Below, in pieces: positions 42,552 through 52,060 of a DNA stretch of 64,000 nucleotides. The stretch is from positions 62,001-126,000 of the forward strand of contig JAUIFF010000021.1 in NCBI GenBank assembly GCA_030429545.1, read 5' to 3'. The stretch's first letter is position 1. The number at the start of each line of letters is the position of its first letter. The translations under genes and the position numbers were made by a program. This stretch comes from Polyangia bacterium. Lineage in GTDB: Bacteria; Myxococcota_A; Polyangia; Nannocystales; Nannocystaceae. The notes beneath the pieces are model-generated. The model did not search any database, was not told the DNA's origin, and was given only the letters and a program-made list of their open reading frames with translations.

Positions 42552-43736
42552 ATGGATCCGCAGCCATATCTCCTCACAATCGACCACCTCCTCTCCGAAG
42601 AGGAGCGGCTGACATGGACCGCGGCGCGTGATTTTTGCGAGCGCCGCGTCGCCCCGGTCATCGAGGAGCACTACGAGCGGGCGACCTTCCCGAAAGAACT
42701 CATTCCTGAGTTTGCCGAGATGGGGTTTTTGGGCTCTTCACTCCAGGGTTACGGCTGCGCCGGCATGAACCCAGTGGCCTATGGGCTGACGATGATCGAG
42801 CTAGAGCGCCAGGACAGCGGGATCCGGTCGTTTTGCTCCGTGCAGTCGGCACTGGCCATGTGGCCGATCTATACCTACGGCGACGAGGCGCAGCGAAAGC
42901 GGTGGTTACCCGAAATGTCTGCGGGCCGCGCCATCGGGTGTTTTGGCCTGACCGAGCCCAACTCTGGCAGCGACCCCGGCTCGATGCGGACCCACGCGCG
43001 CCAGCTCGAACGCGGCGGTGATTACATCCTCAACGGGCAAAAGTTTTGGATCACCAACAGCCCGATAGCCGACGTCATGGTGGTGTGGGCCAAAACCACC
43101 GACTTCGGCAGCGACGCCCCGGTGATCCGCGGATTTTTGCTCGAGCGCGGGATGAAGGGCCTGTCGACGCCCGAGACCAAGGGCAAGCTCAGCCTGCGGG
43201 CCTCGCTGACCGGCGAGATCGTGATGGACGAAGTTCGCGTGCCCAAGCAAAACATGTTGCCCAACGTCCGCGGCCTCAAGGGCCCGCTCGGTTGCCTCAC
43301 CCAGGCCCGCTACGGGATTGGCTGGGGCGCCGTGGGTGCGGCGATGGGTGTATATGAACGGGCCCGGCGCTACACCATGGAGCGCACCCAATTCGACCGG
43401 CCGCTGGCGGGATTTCAGCTGACCCAACAAAAGTTGGTGGAGCTCCACAATCAAATCGGCAAGGGCCTGCTGTTGGCCTACCACTTTGGCCGCCTCAAGC
43501 AGGACGGCAAGCTCACGCCCTACCAGGTCTCGTACCTCAAACGGGACAATGTGCGGATGGCTCTTGAGTCAGCCCGGACCGCACGTTCGATGTTGGGTGG
43601 CAACGGGATCATGGGCGAGTATCACGTGATGCGACACGTGTGTAACCTCGAGACGGTGTACACCTACGAGGGCACCCACGAGATCCACACATTGGCGATC
43701 GGGCGCGCATTGACGGGCCTCAGCGCGTTTCGTTGA
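42552..43736 (+). CDS. Acyl-CoA dehydrogenase, glutaryl-CoA dehydrogenase type
   Basis: 394 residues from ATG 42552. FAD-dependent acyl-CoA dehydrogenases oxidise the alpha-beta bond of acyl-CoA and pass electrons to ETF. Signatures: FGLTEPNSGSDPGSMRT, KFWITNSPIADV, ERTQFDRPLAGFQLTQQ, SMLGGNGIMGEYHVMRH and the catalytic Glu in YTYEGTHEIHTLAIGRALTG (about residue 371). The GIGWGAVGAAMGVYERA segment and the YEGTHEIH context resemble glutaryl-CoA dehydrogenase (lysine/tryptophan breakdown), but a short-chain acyl-CoA dehydrogenase is possible. No ETF or ligase gene is adjacent. Confidence 0.9.
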   Translation: MDPQPYLLTIDHLLSEEERLTWTAARDFCERRVAPVIEEHYERATFPKELIPEFAEMGFLGSSLQGYGCAGMNPVAYGLTMIELERQDSGIRSFCSVQSALAMWPIYTYGDEAQRKRWLPEMSAGRAIGCFGLTEPNSGSDPGSMRTHARQLERGGDYILNGQKFWITNSPIADVMVVWAKTTDFGSDAPVIRGFLLERGMKGLSTPETKGKLSLRASLTGEIVMDEVRVPKQNMLPNVRGLKGPLGCLTQARYGIGWGAVGAAMGVYERARRYTMERTQFDRPLAGFQLTQQKLVELHNQIGKGLLLAYHFGRLKQDGKLTPYQVSYLKRDNVRMALESARTARSMLGGNGIMGEYHVMRHVCNLETVYTYEGTHEIHTLAIGRALTGLSAFR

Positions 43737-43854
43737 CGTTACACGTAATCGGCGCGGCGCCGGTTCGTCAAGCGTTTGTAAAGTGCTGGCGTCATGTCGG
43801 CTTTTTACCCGTGGGCGTGATCCGAGACCTCGGCATGGAGACTACCCAAGTACC

Positions 43855-45120
43855 ATGCGCGGTATCTATCCAACCCTAGCCACCCTTGTAACTGTCGCCT
43901 CCCTGACAACCCTCAGCGGCTGCACCGAACCAGATCAATGTGAAACCCAACCGGCGGGCGAAGCCTGCTCAAGCACCGGTATTTCGAGCGCATCGGTTGG
44001 CGAGACCCAGACATCCGAGACCTCCGCAACCTCCGACTCGGGCGAAACCTCGGCGCCCGGAGGTGCTGAAACGGCCTCGGATTCGGGGACCACACCCGAC
44101 GATGTTTGCATAAGCAATGATGATTGCGGGGACTATGAAATCTGCCAGGATGGCAGCTGCCGGCTCGTTTGCGACACCCGCGAGTTTGTGGTTGAGGGCC
44201 AGCCGCCCAACGTCATGTTGGTGCTCGACAAGTCCGGCTCGATGGTCAACGAAGACTACAACTGGGACCACGACGGCGACCCGCAAACCGCGGATGTCAC
44301 CCGCTGGTTTAGCCTACACGCGGTTGTCGAAAGCCTGCTGGGGATGTTCGACAGCGATGTCAACTTTGGTGCCACGTTGTTTCCCGCGATGGAGGCCCAG
44401 GCGATTGCCGGACAGGCCGGGTGTGTGATGAGCGATGCCCCCGAAGTCGCGGTCTTGCCCGAACAGGGGCAAACAATTTTGGCGACGATACCCGCTGCCA
44501 ACGACCTCTCACTCGCGGGCGGAACCCCGGCCGAACAGGGCCTAGCCCTCGCCTACGCCCACCTTGCCGCCCTCGAAGACCCCGGCGATCCAATTGCGAT
44601 ATTGGTGACCGACGGGGCCGCGAATTGCTCGACCTCGGCCCCCGACAATCAAAAGCATCTGTTCGATGAAAACCTCTACGGCACCGTCGAAGCCGCGTGG
44701 GAGCAGGCTGGCATTCCGACCTACGTCGTCGGTATCGACATCAGCGATGCGCCCGATCTGTACGGGGTTGTCACCTCCGACGTCCTCAACGAGGCGGCAA
44801 GTCGCGGGGGCGTACCCCGCGAGGGCGACGAGAAGTTTTACAATGCAACAAACCATCAGGTGCTGCAGCAAGCACTTACACAAATCCTCGAGCAAAGTAT
44901 CTCGTGCACCCTCGAACTCTCGCAGCTCGAACAAAACGAGTACCTCGACATGGTCATGATTGGCGATATGCCCTATCCCCAACTCGACCCCGGGGCCGAT
45001 TGCGACCAGGAGACCGGGTGGATCCTCGACGATACCGGCCTGCGGCTATGCGGGCAGGCGTGCTCAGATTATCGCAGCGGGGAAAAGGTCGAAGTTGTGG
45101 TCGAGTGCGACGTGGGCTAG
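43855..45120 (+). CDS. Lipoprotein with von Willebrand factor A domain
   Basis: About 421 residues from ATG 43855, fixed by lipobox TLSGCTEP. A Thr/Ser/Glu linker (TSETSATSDSGETSAPGG) precedes a small Cys module (CISNDDCGDYEICQDGSC) and a vWA domain from about residue 115. Its MIDAS begins VMLVLDKSGSMVNED (D-x-S-G-S intact), with ILVTDGAANCST as the distal metal-binding Asp region. Such domains bind proteins or divalent metals. The C-terminus repeats Cys (CTLELSQLEQNE, CGQACSDYRSG). Envelope-anchored adhesion or assembly protein is the inferred role. Confidence 0.85.
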   Translation: MRGIYPTLATLVTVASLTTLSGCTEPDQCETQPAGEACSSTGISSASVGETQTSETSATSDSGETSAPGGAETASDSGTTPDDVCISNDDCGDYEICQDGSCRLVCDTREFVVEGQPPNVMLVLDKSGSMVNEDYNWDHDGDPQTADVTRWFSLHAVVESLLGMFDSDVNFGATLFPAMEAQAIAGQAGCVMSDAPEVAVLPEQGQTILATIPAANDLSLAGGTPAEQGLALAYAHLAALEDPGDPIAILVTDGAANCSTSAPDNQKHLFDENLYGTVEAAWEQAGIPTYVVGIDISDAPDLYGVVTSDVLNEAASRGGVPREGDEKFYNATNHQVLQQALTQILEQSISCTLELSQLEQNEYLDMVMIGDMPYPQLDPGADCDQETGWILDDTGLRLCGQACSDYRSGEKVEVVVECDVG

Positions 45121-45196
45121 GGACTGGTGTGCAGATGCACCCAGCAAGCTGGATGGCCGGATGTCTGCGCCATCCAGCTTGTGCTACTGTCGCAGC

Positions 45197-45955
45197 ATGC
45201 CTTACCTACGCTCAAGTCAATGGATTGCCGGCACTTTCGCCAGCTTGTGTTTATTGGTGGTCGCCTGCGACAGCGATCCCAAGGACACCGCCGCATCAGA
45301 CGGCACCGGTGAGACCTCTGGGACGACAAGCTCGGACACCGGCGAAACGACGGGCGAGACCACCGACGCGACCACGTCCGATGCGACCACCGACGCGACG
45401 ACCGGTGACTCCGAAGGGACCACCGGCGAGACCACTGCATCGACCGAGACCAGCGAGTCGACGGATACGGGCGAGACCAGCGAGACGACGGATAGTTCGG
45501 CGTCTGAAACCGGCGAGACCACTGAGACCTCCGAGACCGGGGAGACAACCGAGACGTCCGAATCGAGCGACAGCTCGGAGTCTGAAACCGGTGAGCCCAA
45601 TCCCAGCGAGGTGATGATCTGCGGGCCCGATGCCCCCGACGATCCGCTGTTTATCTTTGCCGCCGAGATCACCGGCGATACCATGTATGTGCACCTGAGC
45701 TACAGCGGCGGCTGCGAAGAACACGAACTCAGCCATTGTTGGGACGGTGCCTTTGCCGAGTCTGAGCCGGTGCAGGCATTCACCCGTATTGCCCACAACG
45801 CCAACATGGACGCCTGCGAAGCCGAGATCGAAGAGATGCTCGAGATCGATCTCACCCCCATGAAAACGGCCTGGCAGGAGGGCTACCAGCAGGATTCGGG
45901 GACGATTTTGGTCCACCTAGAGGGCTGGCAAGACGTTTTGACATACACGTTTTAG
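45197..45955 (+). CDS. Small lipoprotein with Thr/Glu/Ser linker
   Basis: 252 residues. ATG 45197, lipobox LLVVACDSDP. Residues about 28-145 are a linker of Thr, Ser, Glu, Asp and Gly (TGETTDATTSDATTDATTG). The C-terminal ~105 residues form a compact domain (EVMICGPDAPDDPLFIFAAEITGDTM, LSYSGGCEEHELSHCWDG) with four Cys that may form two disulfides. No family was recognised; it is an envelope protein by signal. One TGTATGTGCA palindrome is at 45684. Confidence 0.75.
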   Translation: MPYLRSSQWIAGTFASLCLLVVACDSDPKDTAASDGTGETSGTTSSDTGETTGETTDATTSDATTDATTGDSEGTTGETTASTETSESTDTGETSETTDSSASETGETTETSETGETTETSESSDSSESETGEPNPSEVMICGPDAPDDPLFIFAAEITGDTMYVHLSYSGGCEEHELSHCWDGAFAESEPVQAFTRIAHNANMDACEAEIEEMLEIDLTPMKTAWQEGYQQDSGTILVHLEGWQDVLTYTF

Positions 45956-46118
45956 GTCGGAGCAACGCTCGAGCCAGGTGCCCGCGAACCCGGTGTGCAT
46001 TCGCGGGCTCGAGCGCACCACACATTCGCCCATTTCAGTGGGACGTAACGATTGACATCGATCACCGCCCGTGGTGCCCTCGAATCGGGTGGGATTGACG
46101 CAGCGAAAACCCTCGGCC

Positions 46119-46922
46119 GTGCCACTGGATACGACTGCCGAGGTCGAAACACCCGAGCACATTCGGTTTCACTACCGGATTGCCGGGCCGGCCCGCCGCG
46201 CCCTTGCCTACAGCATCGACTTGGTGATCCGCGGTCTCATTGTCTATGCAATTTTCATCCTGCTGATCCTCACTTTTATCTCCGGCGACGTCACCGAAGG
46301 TGCGAGCTTTGGGGCCATTGCGGTGGCCCTGTTTGTGATTGAGTGGGGCTATTACGTCGTGTTTGAAACCGTGTGGTCCGGGCGCACGCCGGGCAAACGC
46401 ATGTTGCGGCTACGCGTTGTCAAGGAGGGCGGGTATGCCGTCAACTTCAACGACATTGTCCTGCGCAACCTTTTGCGGGCCGCCGATATCCTGCCGGGGA
46501 TTTACAGCATTGGTGCCCTGGTGATGTCGCTCGACACCCGCTGTCGACGGCTCGGCGACCTCGTGGCCGGGACCATGGTGGTTGTCGAAGAACGCGGGAT
46601 GCTCGGCCAGCCGCTGGTGATCCACCCGCCGCCCACACCGGCCGAGTTGGCGACATTGCCCTCGCGCCCGCCCGTGAGCCCCGAAGAATTTGAGGCCATC
46701 GAGTTGTTTTTGCGCCGCTGCGGGCGATTGAGCACCGCGCGGGAGGATGAGCTCGCCGAGATGCTCGCGCCGAATTTGGCCAAACGCATGGGGCACCCGC
46801 GGGTTACCGATGCCAGTCGCCTGTTGGCACTGATCTACCACCGTCTGACCGTGGGCGAGGCCACCGTGCCCGACCCGGTTGTCACGCCGGCGACGGGGCG
46901 TCCGCGGGGGCCCTGGGGATGA
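46119..46922 (+). CDS. RDD family membrane protein
   Basis: About 267 residues from GTG 46119 (VPLDTTAEVETPEHIRFHY); GTG 46071 would add sixteen residues. RDD domain: AGPARRALAYSIDLVIRGLIVYA (Arg and Asp of the signature in the first helix), EWGYYVVFETVWSGRTPGKR, and GALVMSLDTRCRRLGDLVAGT. Three membrane helices. In many genomes RDD genes sit beside SpoIIM, DUF4129, MoxR and DUF58 genes, as here. The family is thought to act in ion exchange or membrane transport but is not characterised. It heads the gene cluster running to 53383. Confidence 0.88.
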   Translation: MPLDTTAEVETPEHIRFHYRIAGPARRALAYSIDLVIRGLIVYAIFILLILTFISGDVTEGASFGAIAVALFVIEWGYYVVFETVWSGRTPGKRMLRLRVVKEGGYAVNFNDIVLRNLLRAADILPGIYSIGALVMSLDTRCRRLGDLVAGTMVVVEERGMLGQPLVIHPPPTPAELATLPSRPPVSPEEFEAIELFLRRCGRLSTAREDELAEMLAPNLAKRMGHPRVTDASRLLALIYHRLTVGEATVPDPVVTPATGRPRGPWG

Positions 46923-46995
46923 GGCTATTGTATAAACAACTGAATCGCAGGTGGCGTCGGCCCTGCACCGACAGTTGGCGATCGGAGGCTCGCCG

Positions 46996-47961
46996 ATGAA
47001 GGTGCATACCCAGGATGAGTTTGTCCGTGCCCACGAGTCGCGTTGGCGGCACCTCGAAACGCTACTCGAACGCAAACGTGCGCTATACCAGCACTCCGCC
47101 GTGGAAATTTCGCGGTTTGCGGAGGATTATCGGGTGGTCTGCGGGCACCTTGCCTATGCGCGCACTGCCGGATTTGGTGGCGACTTGGTCGCCTATCTCG
47201 ACAGCCTCGCAGGGCGGGCACACAATGCCCTGTACGGGGCGAGGCCGTTACGCGTGGGGGCGTTGTGGCACCTGATGATTCGCCGGTTTCCACGGGCGTT
47301 GCGTCGTCACTGGCGTGCATTTGGGGTTGCCAACCTGCTGTTTTACGGGCCGTTTTTCGCAGCACTTTTGTTAACACTCAAATACCCGGGCTTTGCCGGC
47401 GAAGTCTTGCCCAAGGGGCTACTCGAGAGAATGGCCGACATGTACGCCGACGCCCATAGCGGGCGCGAGTTCGGGACCGATGCCGCCATGGCCGGGCACT
47501 ATGTCCACAACAACATCGGGATTGCCTTTCGCTGCTTTGCCACCGGTATTTTGTTTGGCCTCGGGAGCATGTTCTTTTTGCTGTACAACGGGATCGTCAT
47601 TGGCACCGTGATCGGCTACGTCATCTATCGGGGCAACGGCGAAAACATCCTGACATTTGTGTGCGGGCACGGGGCCTTTGAACTCACCGGTATTGTCATT
47701 AGTGGGGCCGCCGGCATGGTGATGGGCTATGCACTAGTCGACACCGGTGGGCGCTCGCGATTGGAGTCGTTGCGCGCCTGTGGCCCGGATGTTGGGGCGA
47801 TGATCATGGGTGCCGGGGTGATGTTACTGATCGCCGCCTTTGTCGAGGGATTTTGGTCGCCCTCGGGGATCGCCGCGCCGGTCAAGTGGAGCGTGGCCGC
47901 CGGCCTGTGGCTGCTGATCGCCATTTACCTCGTGGTTGCCGGCCGAGGGGGTACGCGGTGA
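46996..47961 (+). CDS. SpoIIM family (stage II sporulation protein M-like) membrane protein
   Basis: 321 residues from ATG 46996, with GGAGG 9 bp upstream; the frame to 46951 is rejected. N-terminal cytosolic helices (FVRAHESRWRHLETLLERKRAL), then about five membrane helices from residue 110. The family signature is visible in YVHNNIGIAFRCFATGILFG and ICGHGAFEL-type FVCGHGAFELTGIVISGAAG. In Bacillus, SpoIIM joins the SpoIIDMP peptidoglycan-remodelling complex; the stand-alone bacterial homologues in MoxR/DUF58 clusters have no proven role. It overlaps the next gene by 4 bp (GTGA). Confidence 0.88.
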   Translation: MKVHTQDEFVRAHESRWRHLETLLERKRALYQHSAVEISRFAEDYRVVCGHLAYARTAGFGGDLVAYLDSLAGRAHNALYGARPLRVGALWHLMIRRFPRALRRHWRAFGVANLLFYGPFFAALLLTLKYPGFAGEVLPKGLLERMADMYADAHSGREFGTDAAMAGHYVHNNIGIAFRCFATGILFGLGSMFFLLYNGIVIGTVIGYVIYRGNGENILTFVCGHGAFELTGIVISGAAGMVMGYALVDTGGRSRLESLRACGPDVGAMIMGAGVMLLIAAFVEGFWSPSGIAAPVKWSVAAGLWLLIAIYLVVAGRGGTR

Positions 47962-48752
47962 ATCTCAACGAGGCCAGGGTCCACCTGCGCACCCGCGATA
48001 TCGGCGAGTTGTTCGACCTCGCCGGGCGTGCGGTGTTTGCCCTCGGCGGGCGCCTGTACCTCTATTTATTTGTTTGTACAAGTTTACCGCTGGCCCTGGG
48101 TTGCTACTATCTCTACAGCCATTACGGGGTCGAGCCAGCCGAGGTCTGGCTGTATGCATCGATCGGCCTGTGGGTCAACCAGGGGGTTTACACGGTTGCC
48201 GCCTCGCGCCTGTTGTTTGAGCAAAAAGTGAGCCTGTGGGCGGTCGCTGGTCAGTTTGCCCGGCGGTTGCCGGCCTACGCGGTGATGCTCACCGTTGTGT
48301 GGCTGGTGCTGTTTGTGTGCTCGATGATGGTGATTCCATTGATTTGGGCCGTTGTTTGGACCCTGTTCGCCCACGAGGCCTGTCTGCTCGAACAGCAGGG
48401 CCCACTGCGGTCACTTTCGCGGGCCAAGGTGTTGGCCAAGCAAAATTTTGTTGGCCTGTTGGGCTTTAGCTTCATGCTGTTGCTGGTGGCACTGTTGGCT
48501 GTGATGTCGGCCGAAATGCTCGGGCGCGGGCTCGTTGGCTTTGTCCTCCAACTCGGGCATCCGTTTGGCGAGTTCAGTGAAGATGGGATTTCGCTGTACG
48601 CTCTGATCGGTGCATTTGCCATGGCACCCTACTGGGCGACGGTCCGGTTTTTGACATACATCGACGGTCGAACCCGGCAGGACGGCTGGGACATTCAGCT
48701 GCGGTTTCAACACTTGGTGCAGCAGCAGGCGGCCTCCGAAGGAGGTGGGTGA
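47958..48752 (+). CDS. Membrane protein of unknown family in the MoxR cluster
   Basis: 264 residues, GTG start overlapping the SpoIIM stop (GTGA). Four or five membrane helices (LYLYLFVCTSLPLALGCYY, AVMLTVVWLVLFVCSMMVIPL, FSFMLLLVALLAVMSAEML) and a conserved cytosolic loop EACLLEQQGPLRSLSRAKVL. It resembles DUF4013/YihY-like proteins seen in the same position of other MoxR/DUF58 clusters, but I could not name the family. Its stop overlaps the ATG of the 21-codon ORF by 1 bp, and its last codons supply that ORF's Shine-Dalgarno. Confidence 0.75.
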   Translation: MNLNEARVHLRTRDIGELFDLAGRAVFALGGRLYLYLFVCTSLPLALGCYYLYSHYGVEPAEVWLYASIGLWVNQGVYTVAASRLLFEQKVSLWAVAGQFARRLPAYAVMLTVVWLVLFVCSMMVIPLIWAVVWTLFAHEACLLEQQGPLRSLSRAKVLAKQNFVGLLGFSFMLLLVALLAVMSAEMLGRGLVGFVLQLGHPFGEFSEDGISLYALIGAFAMAPYWATVRFLTYIDGRTRQDGWDIQLRFQHLVQQQAASEGGG

Positions 48753-48817
48753 TGACATTGCCTTGGCCGGCCTGGCACACTTGTGTAAATACAAATGATG
48801 GAGGTGCTCCGTCGTGA
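48752..48817 (+). CDS. 21-residue micro-ORF translationally coupled between two operon genes
   Basis: ATG 48752 overlaps the preceding stop (TGATG), and its own stop overlaps the next gene's start GTG 48814 (GTGA). An excellent Shine-Dalgarno GGAGGTG lies at 48741-48747, 5 bp upstream. It encodes MTLPWPAWHTCVNTNDGGAPS. The second ribosome site GGAGGTG, at 48800-48806, lies inside it and serves the next gene. The geometry at both ends favours translation; a real peptide function is not shown, so it may be only a coupling device. It contains the palindrome TGTAAATACA. Confidence 0.5.
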   Translation: MTLPWPAWHTCVNTNDGGAPS

Positions 48818-51036
48818 GTACCCCGCTCGGATTGTGGATTGCGCTCACCGTGTGGGCCATACCCTTAGAGCCAGCCGATGTCGGCGGGCGTGCGCGGGCT
48901 TTGCTCGCCGACGAGAAGTTTCGCTTTTGTGCCGAGGAGGATTTTCCGCTGACCTCCCGCGAGGCCCGTTGGTGTCCGGTGATCGGCGACGAAAGCCCGC
49001 GGTGCCCCGCGTTGGTCGAGTCGTGCAAGCGTCCCCGCGGTGAGCTCGATTTTCGTTCGGGAGGCGGCCAGGCCAACATGCGCCGGGTTGTCGAGGAGTC
49101 CGACGACGAGCGCGAAACGGGAGTGTCCAACGGCGAAGCCGATGCCGAGTCGGGTGCGAGCGCCAGCGATGGTTCAACCACGGGGCCAACCGCTCGGGAT
49201 GGACAAACGACCACCGGTGAACATGCAAGTGAATCGCTTGAAACTGGGAGCGGGCAACCGGATGAGACCGGCGACTTCGGGGGTGAGACCTCGGCAACCG
49301 GCGAAGATGCAGATACAAAAGGTTCAGACGAGGCCGACAACAAGCAAAAGCCCGACAGCAAAAAGCGGGACAAACGACGGGTCGAGCGGGACGAGGACGA
49401 CGAGCCCCCAGACCCCCCAAGTGCCGGCGAAGCAGGGTTTGGCCAAGTCCTCTTTTGGCTGGTCATCGCTGCCGGTGCGCTGGCGATTTTGCTGCTGCTT
49501 TGGCGCGCCCGCCTAGGGCTCGCGTCCGAGGACGAGGAGGCCGAAGGACCCGGGGAAGATGATGTGGTGGACGAGGAAGAGGCCCTGCCCCACACACCCG
49601 CTAGGGGGCCCGTGTTGACCGATGTCGAGGCCCTGTTGGTCCGCGCCGAGGGGGCTGCTGCCGCCGGCGATTATCGCCGGGCGATCGCCGATTGCCACGC
49701 GGCCCTGTTGCGAAATCTCGAACACGCCGAGTTGATCACCGTGATCCGCTCGCGCACCAATGGCGAGTATGTGCGCGACCTCGCCGGCCAGCGCGAGCTT
49801 CAGGGCAGGGTCGCCGAGGTGATGCGGGATGTCGACCGGGCGCAGTACGGCTCCGACCCACAGCGGCCGATGTTTGACCGCGTGCTCAAGCGCGTGCGTA
49901 CACTTGTGGGCACGGGGCTACAAAACATGTTGCTGGCCGTGGTTGCCACGACAATTTTTGCATGTGCATGGGGCTCGGGTGGGGGCAAGTGGAAAACCTA
50001 TCGCTGGGAGTTCTCACCCTCCGGCCACGGCGGCCTTATCGAACTGGGCGAAACCTACGGGATTGAACTCAAGGAGCGGGTGCTGCCAGTTGTTGACATC
50101 GATCGCCAGACCTCGACCCTCGTGCTGGTCAACGGGGCCGATCCCGAGGACGAAGAGTGGGAGCGGCTTGCTGAGTGGGTCGATGAGGGGGGCAACCTGA
50201 TCGTCGCCGGGAGTGTCGGGAGTTTGCCCGACTGGCTCGGTGCCCGCCGGGTGTACGACAGCCGCGAGGTCGCGCCGCTGTCGGTTGCCAAGCCGCACTG
50301 GCGGGATTTTGGGCAACCCGACCTGCGCGTACCCGGGGGCGACAAACTCTATCTCGACGATGCCACGCCACTTTTGCTGCACGACGATGGCGAAGACGTC
50401 TATGCGGCCACCAAGCAAATTGGCAGCGGCTCGGTGATAACCCTGGCCGACGATATGCTGTTGACCAACGCCGCGCTGGCGGTTGGCGACAATGCGGCGT
50501 TTAGCCTGGCGCTGTTGTCTTCACTTGGGGGCGATGCCGAATACATCGATGCCAGTGCGTGGGTCGGTGCAGATACACCATTTGCGACGGTTGGCCGGAC
50601 CGAGTTGCTCCCAGCCCTGTTGCAGGGGTTGGCCCTGTTGGTGCTGCTGTACCTGTGGCGCGGGGTACTGTTTGGGGCCCCCCGTGACCCGCCGCGTAAG
50701 TCCCGGCGGGCGTTCTCACAACATGTCGAGGCGGTTGGGGTCCACTACGGGCGGGCCAAGGTCTCGCGCCATGCGGTCCGTTTGTACGCCGCCTGGGCGA
50801 TGGCCCGCCTGCGCGATGGGGCAGGTTCAAGCCGGCGTGGGCTGTTGCCACTGGCCGAGATGCTGGCCGAGCGCTGTGGCCGGGACGAAACCGAAATCAT
50901 GCGAATTCTAGTCGAGGCCGACGCCGCCACCAAGGAGTCGCTCACCACCGACGACCCGGGGCGCGGCGACCTCGAAGACCTTCAACTCATGCAAAAACTC
51001 GCGGTTTTGGTCGAGCGGGCAGGAGGCACACGATGA
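48814..51036 (+). CDS. DUF4129-DUF4350 fusion membrane protein
   Basis: 740 residues, GTG start with GGAGGTG upstream. An N-terminal secreted part with several Cys (about 30-75), a long acidic Ser/Thr/Glu/Asp segment (about 95-205), a membrane helix (about 215-235), and a DUF4129-like cytosolic segment (LVRAEGAAAAGDYRRAIADCHAALLRNLE) follow. A second helix (about 370-385) precedes a large DUF4350-like domain (VLVNGADPEDEEWERLAEWVDEGGNLIVAG...) with a further helix (LLQGLALLVLLYLW). DUF4129 and DUF4350 are usually separate genes in MoxR/DUF58 clusters; here they are one protein. Function unknown. It overlaps moxR by 4 bp. Confidence 0.8.
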   Translation: MSTPLGLWIALTVWAIPLEPADVGGRARALLADEKFRFCAEEDFPLTSREARWCPVIGDESPRCPALVESCKRPRGELDFRSGGGQANMRRVVEESDDERETGVSNGEADAESGASASDGSTTGPTARDGQTTTGEHASESLETGSGQPDETGDFGGETSATGEDADTKGSDEADNKQKPDSKKRDKRRVERDEDDEPPDPPSAGEAGFGQVLFWLVIAAGALAILLLLWRARLGLASEDEEAEGPGEDDVVDEEEALPHTPARGPVLTDVEALLVRAEGAAAAGDYRRAIADCHAALLRNLEHAELITVIRSRTNGEYVRDLAGQRELQGRVAEVMRDVDRAQYGSDPQRPMFDRVLKRVRTLVGTGLQNMLLAVVATTIFACAWGSGGGKWKTYRWEFSPSGHGGLIELGETYGIELKERVLPVVDIDRQTSTLVLVNGADPEDEEWERLAEWVDEGGNLIVAGSVGSLPDWLGARRVYDSREVAPLSVAKPHWRDFGQPDLRVPGGDKLYLDDATPLLLHDDGEDVYAATKQIGSGSVITLADDMLLTNAALAVGDNAAFSLALLSSLGGDAEYIDASAWVGADTPFATVGRTELLPALLQGLALLVLLYLWRGVLFGAPRDPPRKSRRAFSQHVEAVGVHYGRAKVSRHAVRLYAAWAMARLRDGAGSSRRGLLPLAEMLAERCGRDETEIMRILVEADAATKESLTTDDPGRGDLEDLQLMQKLAVLVERAGGTR

Positions 51037-52001
51037 GCCAGGCAAAACAAGTTGCAGCTACATTTGAACAGATCCAGCAACAGGTCGGGCGGGTGTTGCT
51101 CGGGCAACAGGAGGTTGTCGAGCACGTCCTCATCGGCATTTTTGCCCGCGGGCATGTGCTGCTCGAAGGCGTGCCCGGCCTGGGCAAAACCCTGCTGGTC
51201 CGCTCGCTCGCACGGGTGTTGGGCTGCGAGAGCAAGCGAATTCAGTTTACCCCCGACCTGATGCCGAGCGATGTCACCGGGGGAAATATGTACAATCAAA
51301 AGGCTGACCAGTTTGAGTTCATGCCCGGCCCGGTGTTTACCCAACTGCTGCTCGCCGACGAGATCAATCGCGCCCCCGCCAAAACCCAGTCGGCCCTGCT
51401 CGAGGCGATGCAAGAGCGCAGTGTCACCACCGACGGCGTGACCCGCAAGTTGCCCCGGCCATTTTTTGTGTTGGCCACGCAAAACCCACTCGAGTCCCAG
51501 GGAACCTACCCCTTGCCTGAGGCCCAGCTAGACCGGTTTTTGCTTAAAATCGATGTCAGCCATCCAACCCGGGAGGTCGAAAAACAGATCCTCGCCAACT
51601 ACGTGCGTGGGTTTGATGCCGACCGGCTCGCCGAGGCCGGACTCGAGCAGTTGCTGAGCGCCGAACAATTGGTGGCCTTACAGCAATCCTGCGCAGGCAT
51701 TCGCATCGACGACGCGTTGCTCGACTACATCACCGACATTGTCGGGCGCACCCGCGGGCATCGTTCGATCTTTGTGGGAGCGTCGCCGCGGGCCTCGATT
51801 TCACTGCTCAAGGCAACCCGTGTGCGGGCGGCGATGTTCGGGCGGGACTTTGTGATCCCCGATGATGTCAAGATGCTGGCTCCGGCGATTTTGCGCCACC
51901 GTATCGTGCTTCACCCCGATGCCGAGTTTGAGGGCATTACCCCCGACGACTGCGTGCGCTCAATCCTGGCCGAGGCGCCCGTACCCAAGACCGCCGTCTA
52001 A
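51033..52001 (+). CDS. moxR: MoxR family AAA+ ATPase
   Basis: 322 residues, overlapping the preceding stop (ATGA). AAA+ chaperone-like ATPase with Walker A EGVPGLGKTLLVR (about residue 45), Walker B LLLADEINRAPAKTQSALLEAM, sensor I VLATQNPLESQGTYPLPEAQLDRF, and sensor II in GASPRASISLLKA. The MoxR family often activates metal-binding or vWA proteins; the partner is normally the adjacent DUF58/vWA protein, here at 52061. All ATPase motifs are intact, so activity is expected. Confidence 0.96.
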   Translation: MSQAKQVAATFEQIQQQVGRVLLGQQEVVEHVLIGIFARGHVLLEGVPGLGKTLLVRSLARVLGCESKRIQFTPDLMPSDVTGGNMYNQKADQFEFMPGPVFTQLLLADEINRAPAKTQSALLEAMQERSVTTDGVTRKLPRPFFVLATQNPLESQGTYPLPEAQLDRFLLKIDVSHPTREVEKQILANYVRGFDADRLAEAGLEQLLSAEQLVALQQSCAGIRIDDALLDYITDIVGRTRGHRSIFVGASPRASISLLKATRVRAAMFGRDFVIPDDVKMLAPAILRHRIVLHPDAEFEGITPDDCVRSILAEAPVPKTAV

Positions 52002-52060
52002 TCCATGATGCTACACCGAATCCACACAGCTGCCAGCAGGGCTACGGCGAAAGGGTCCCC

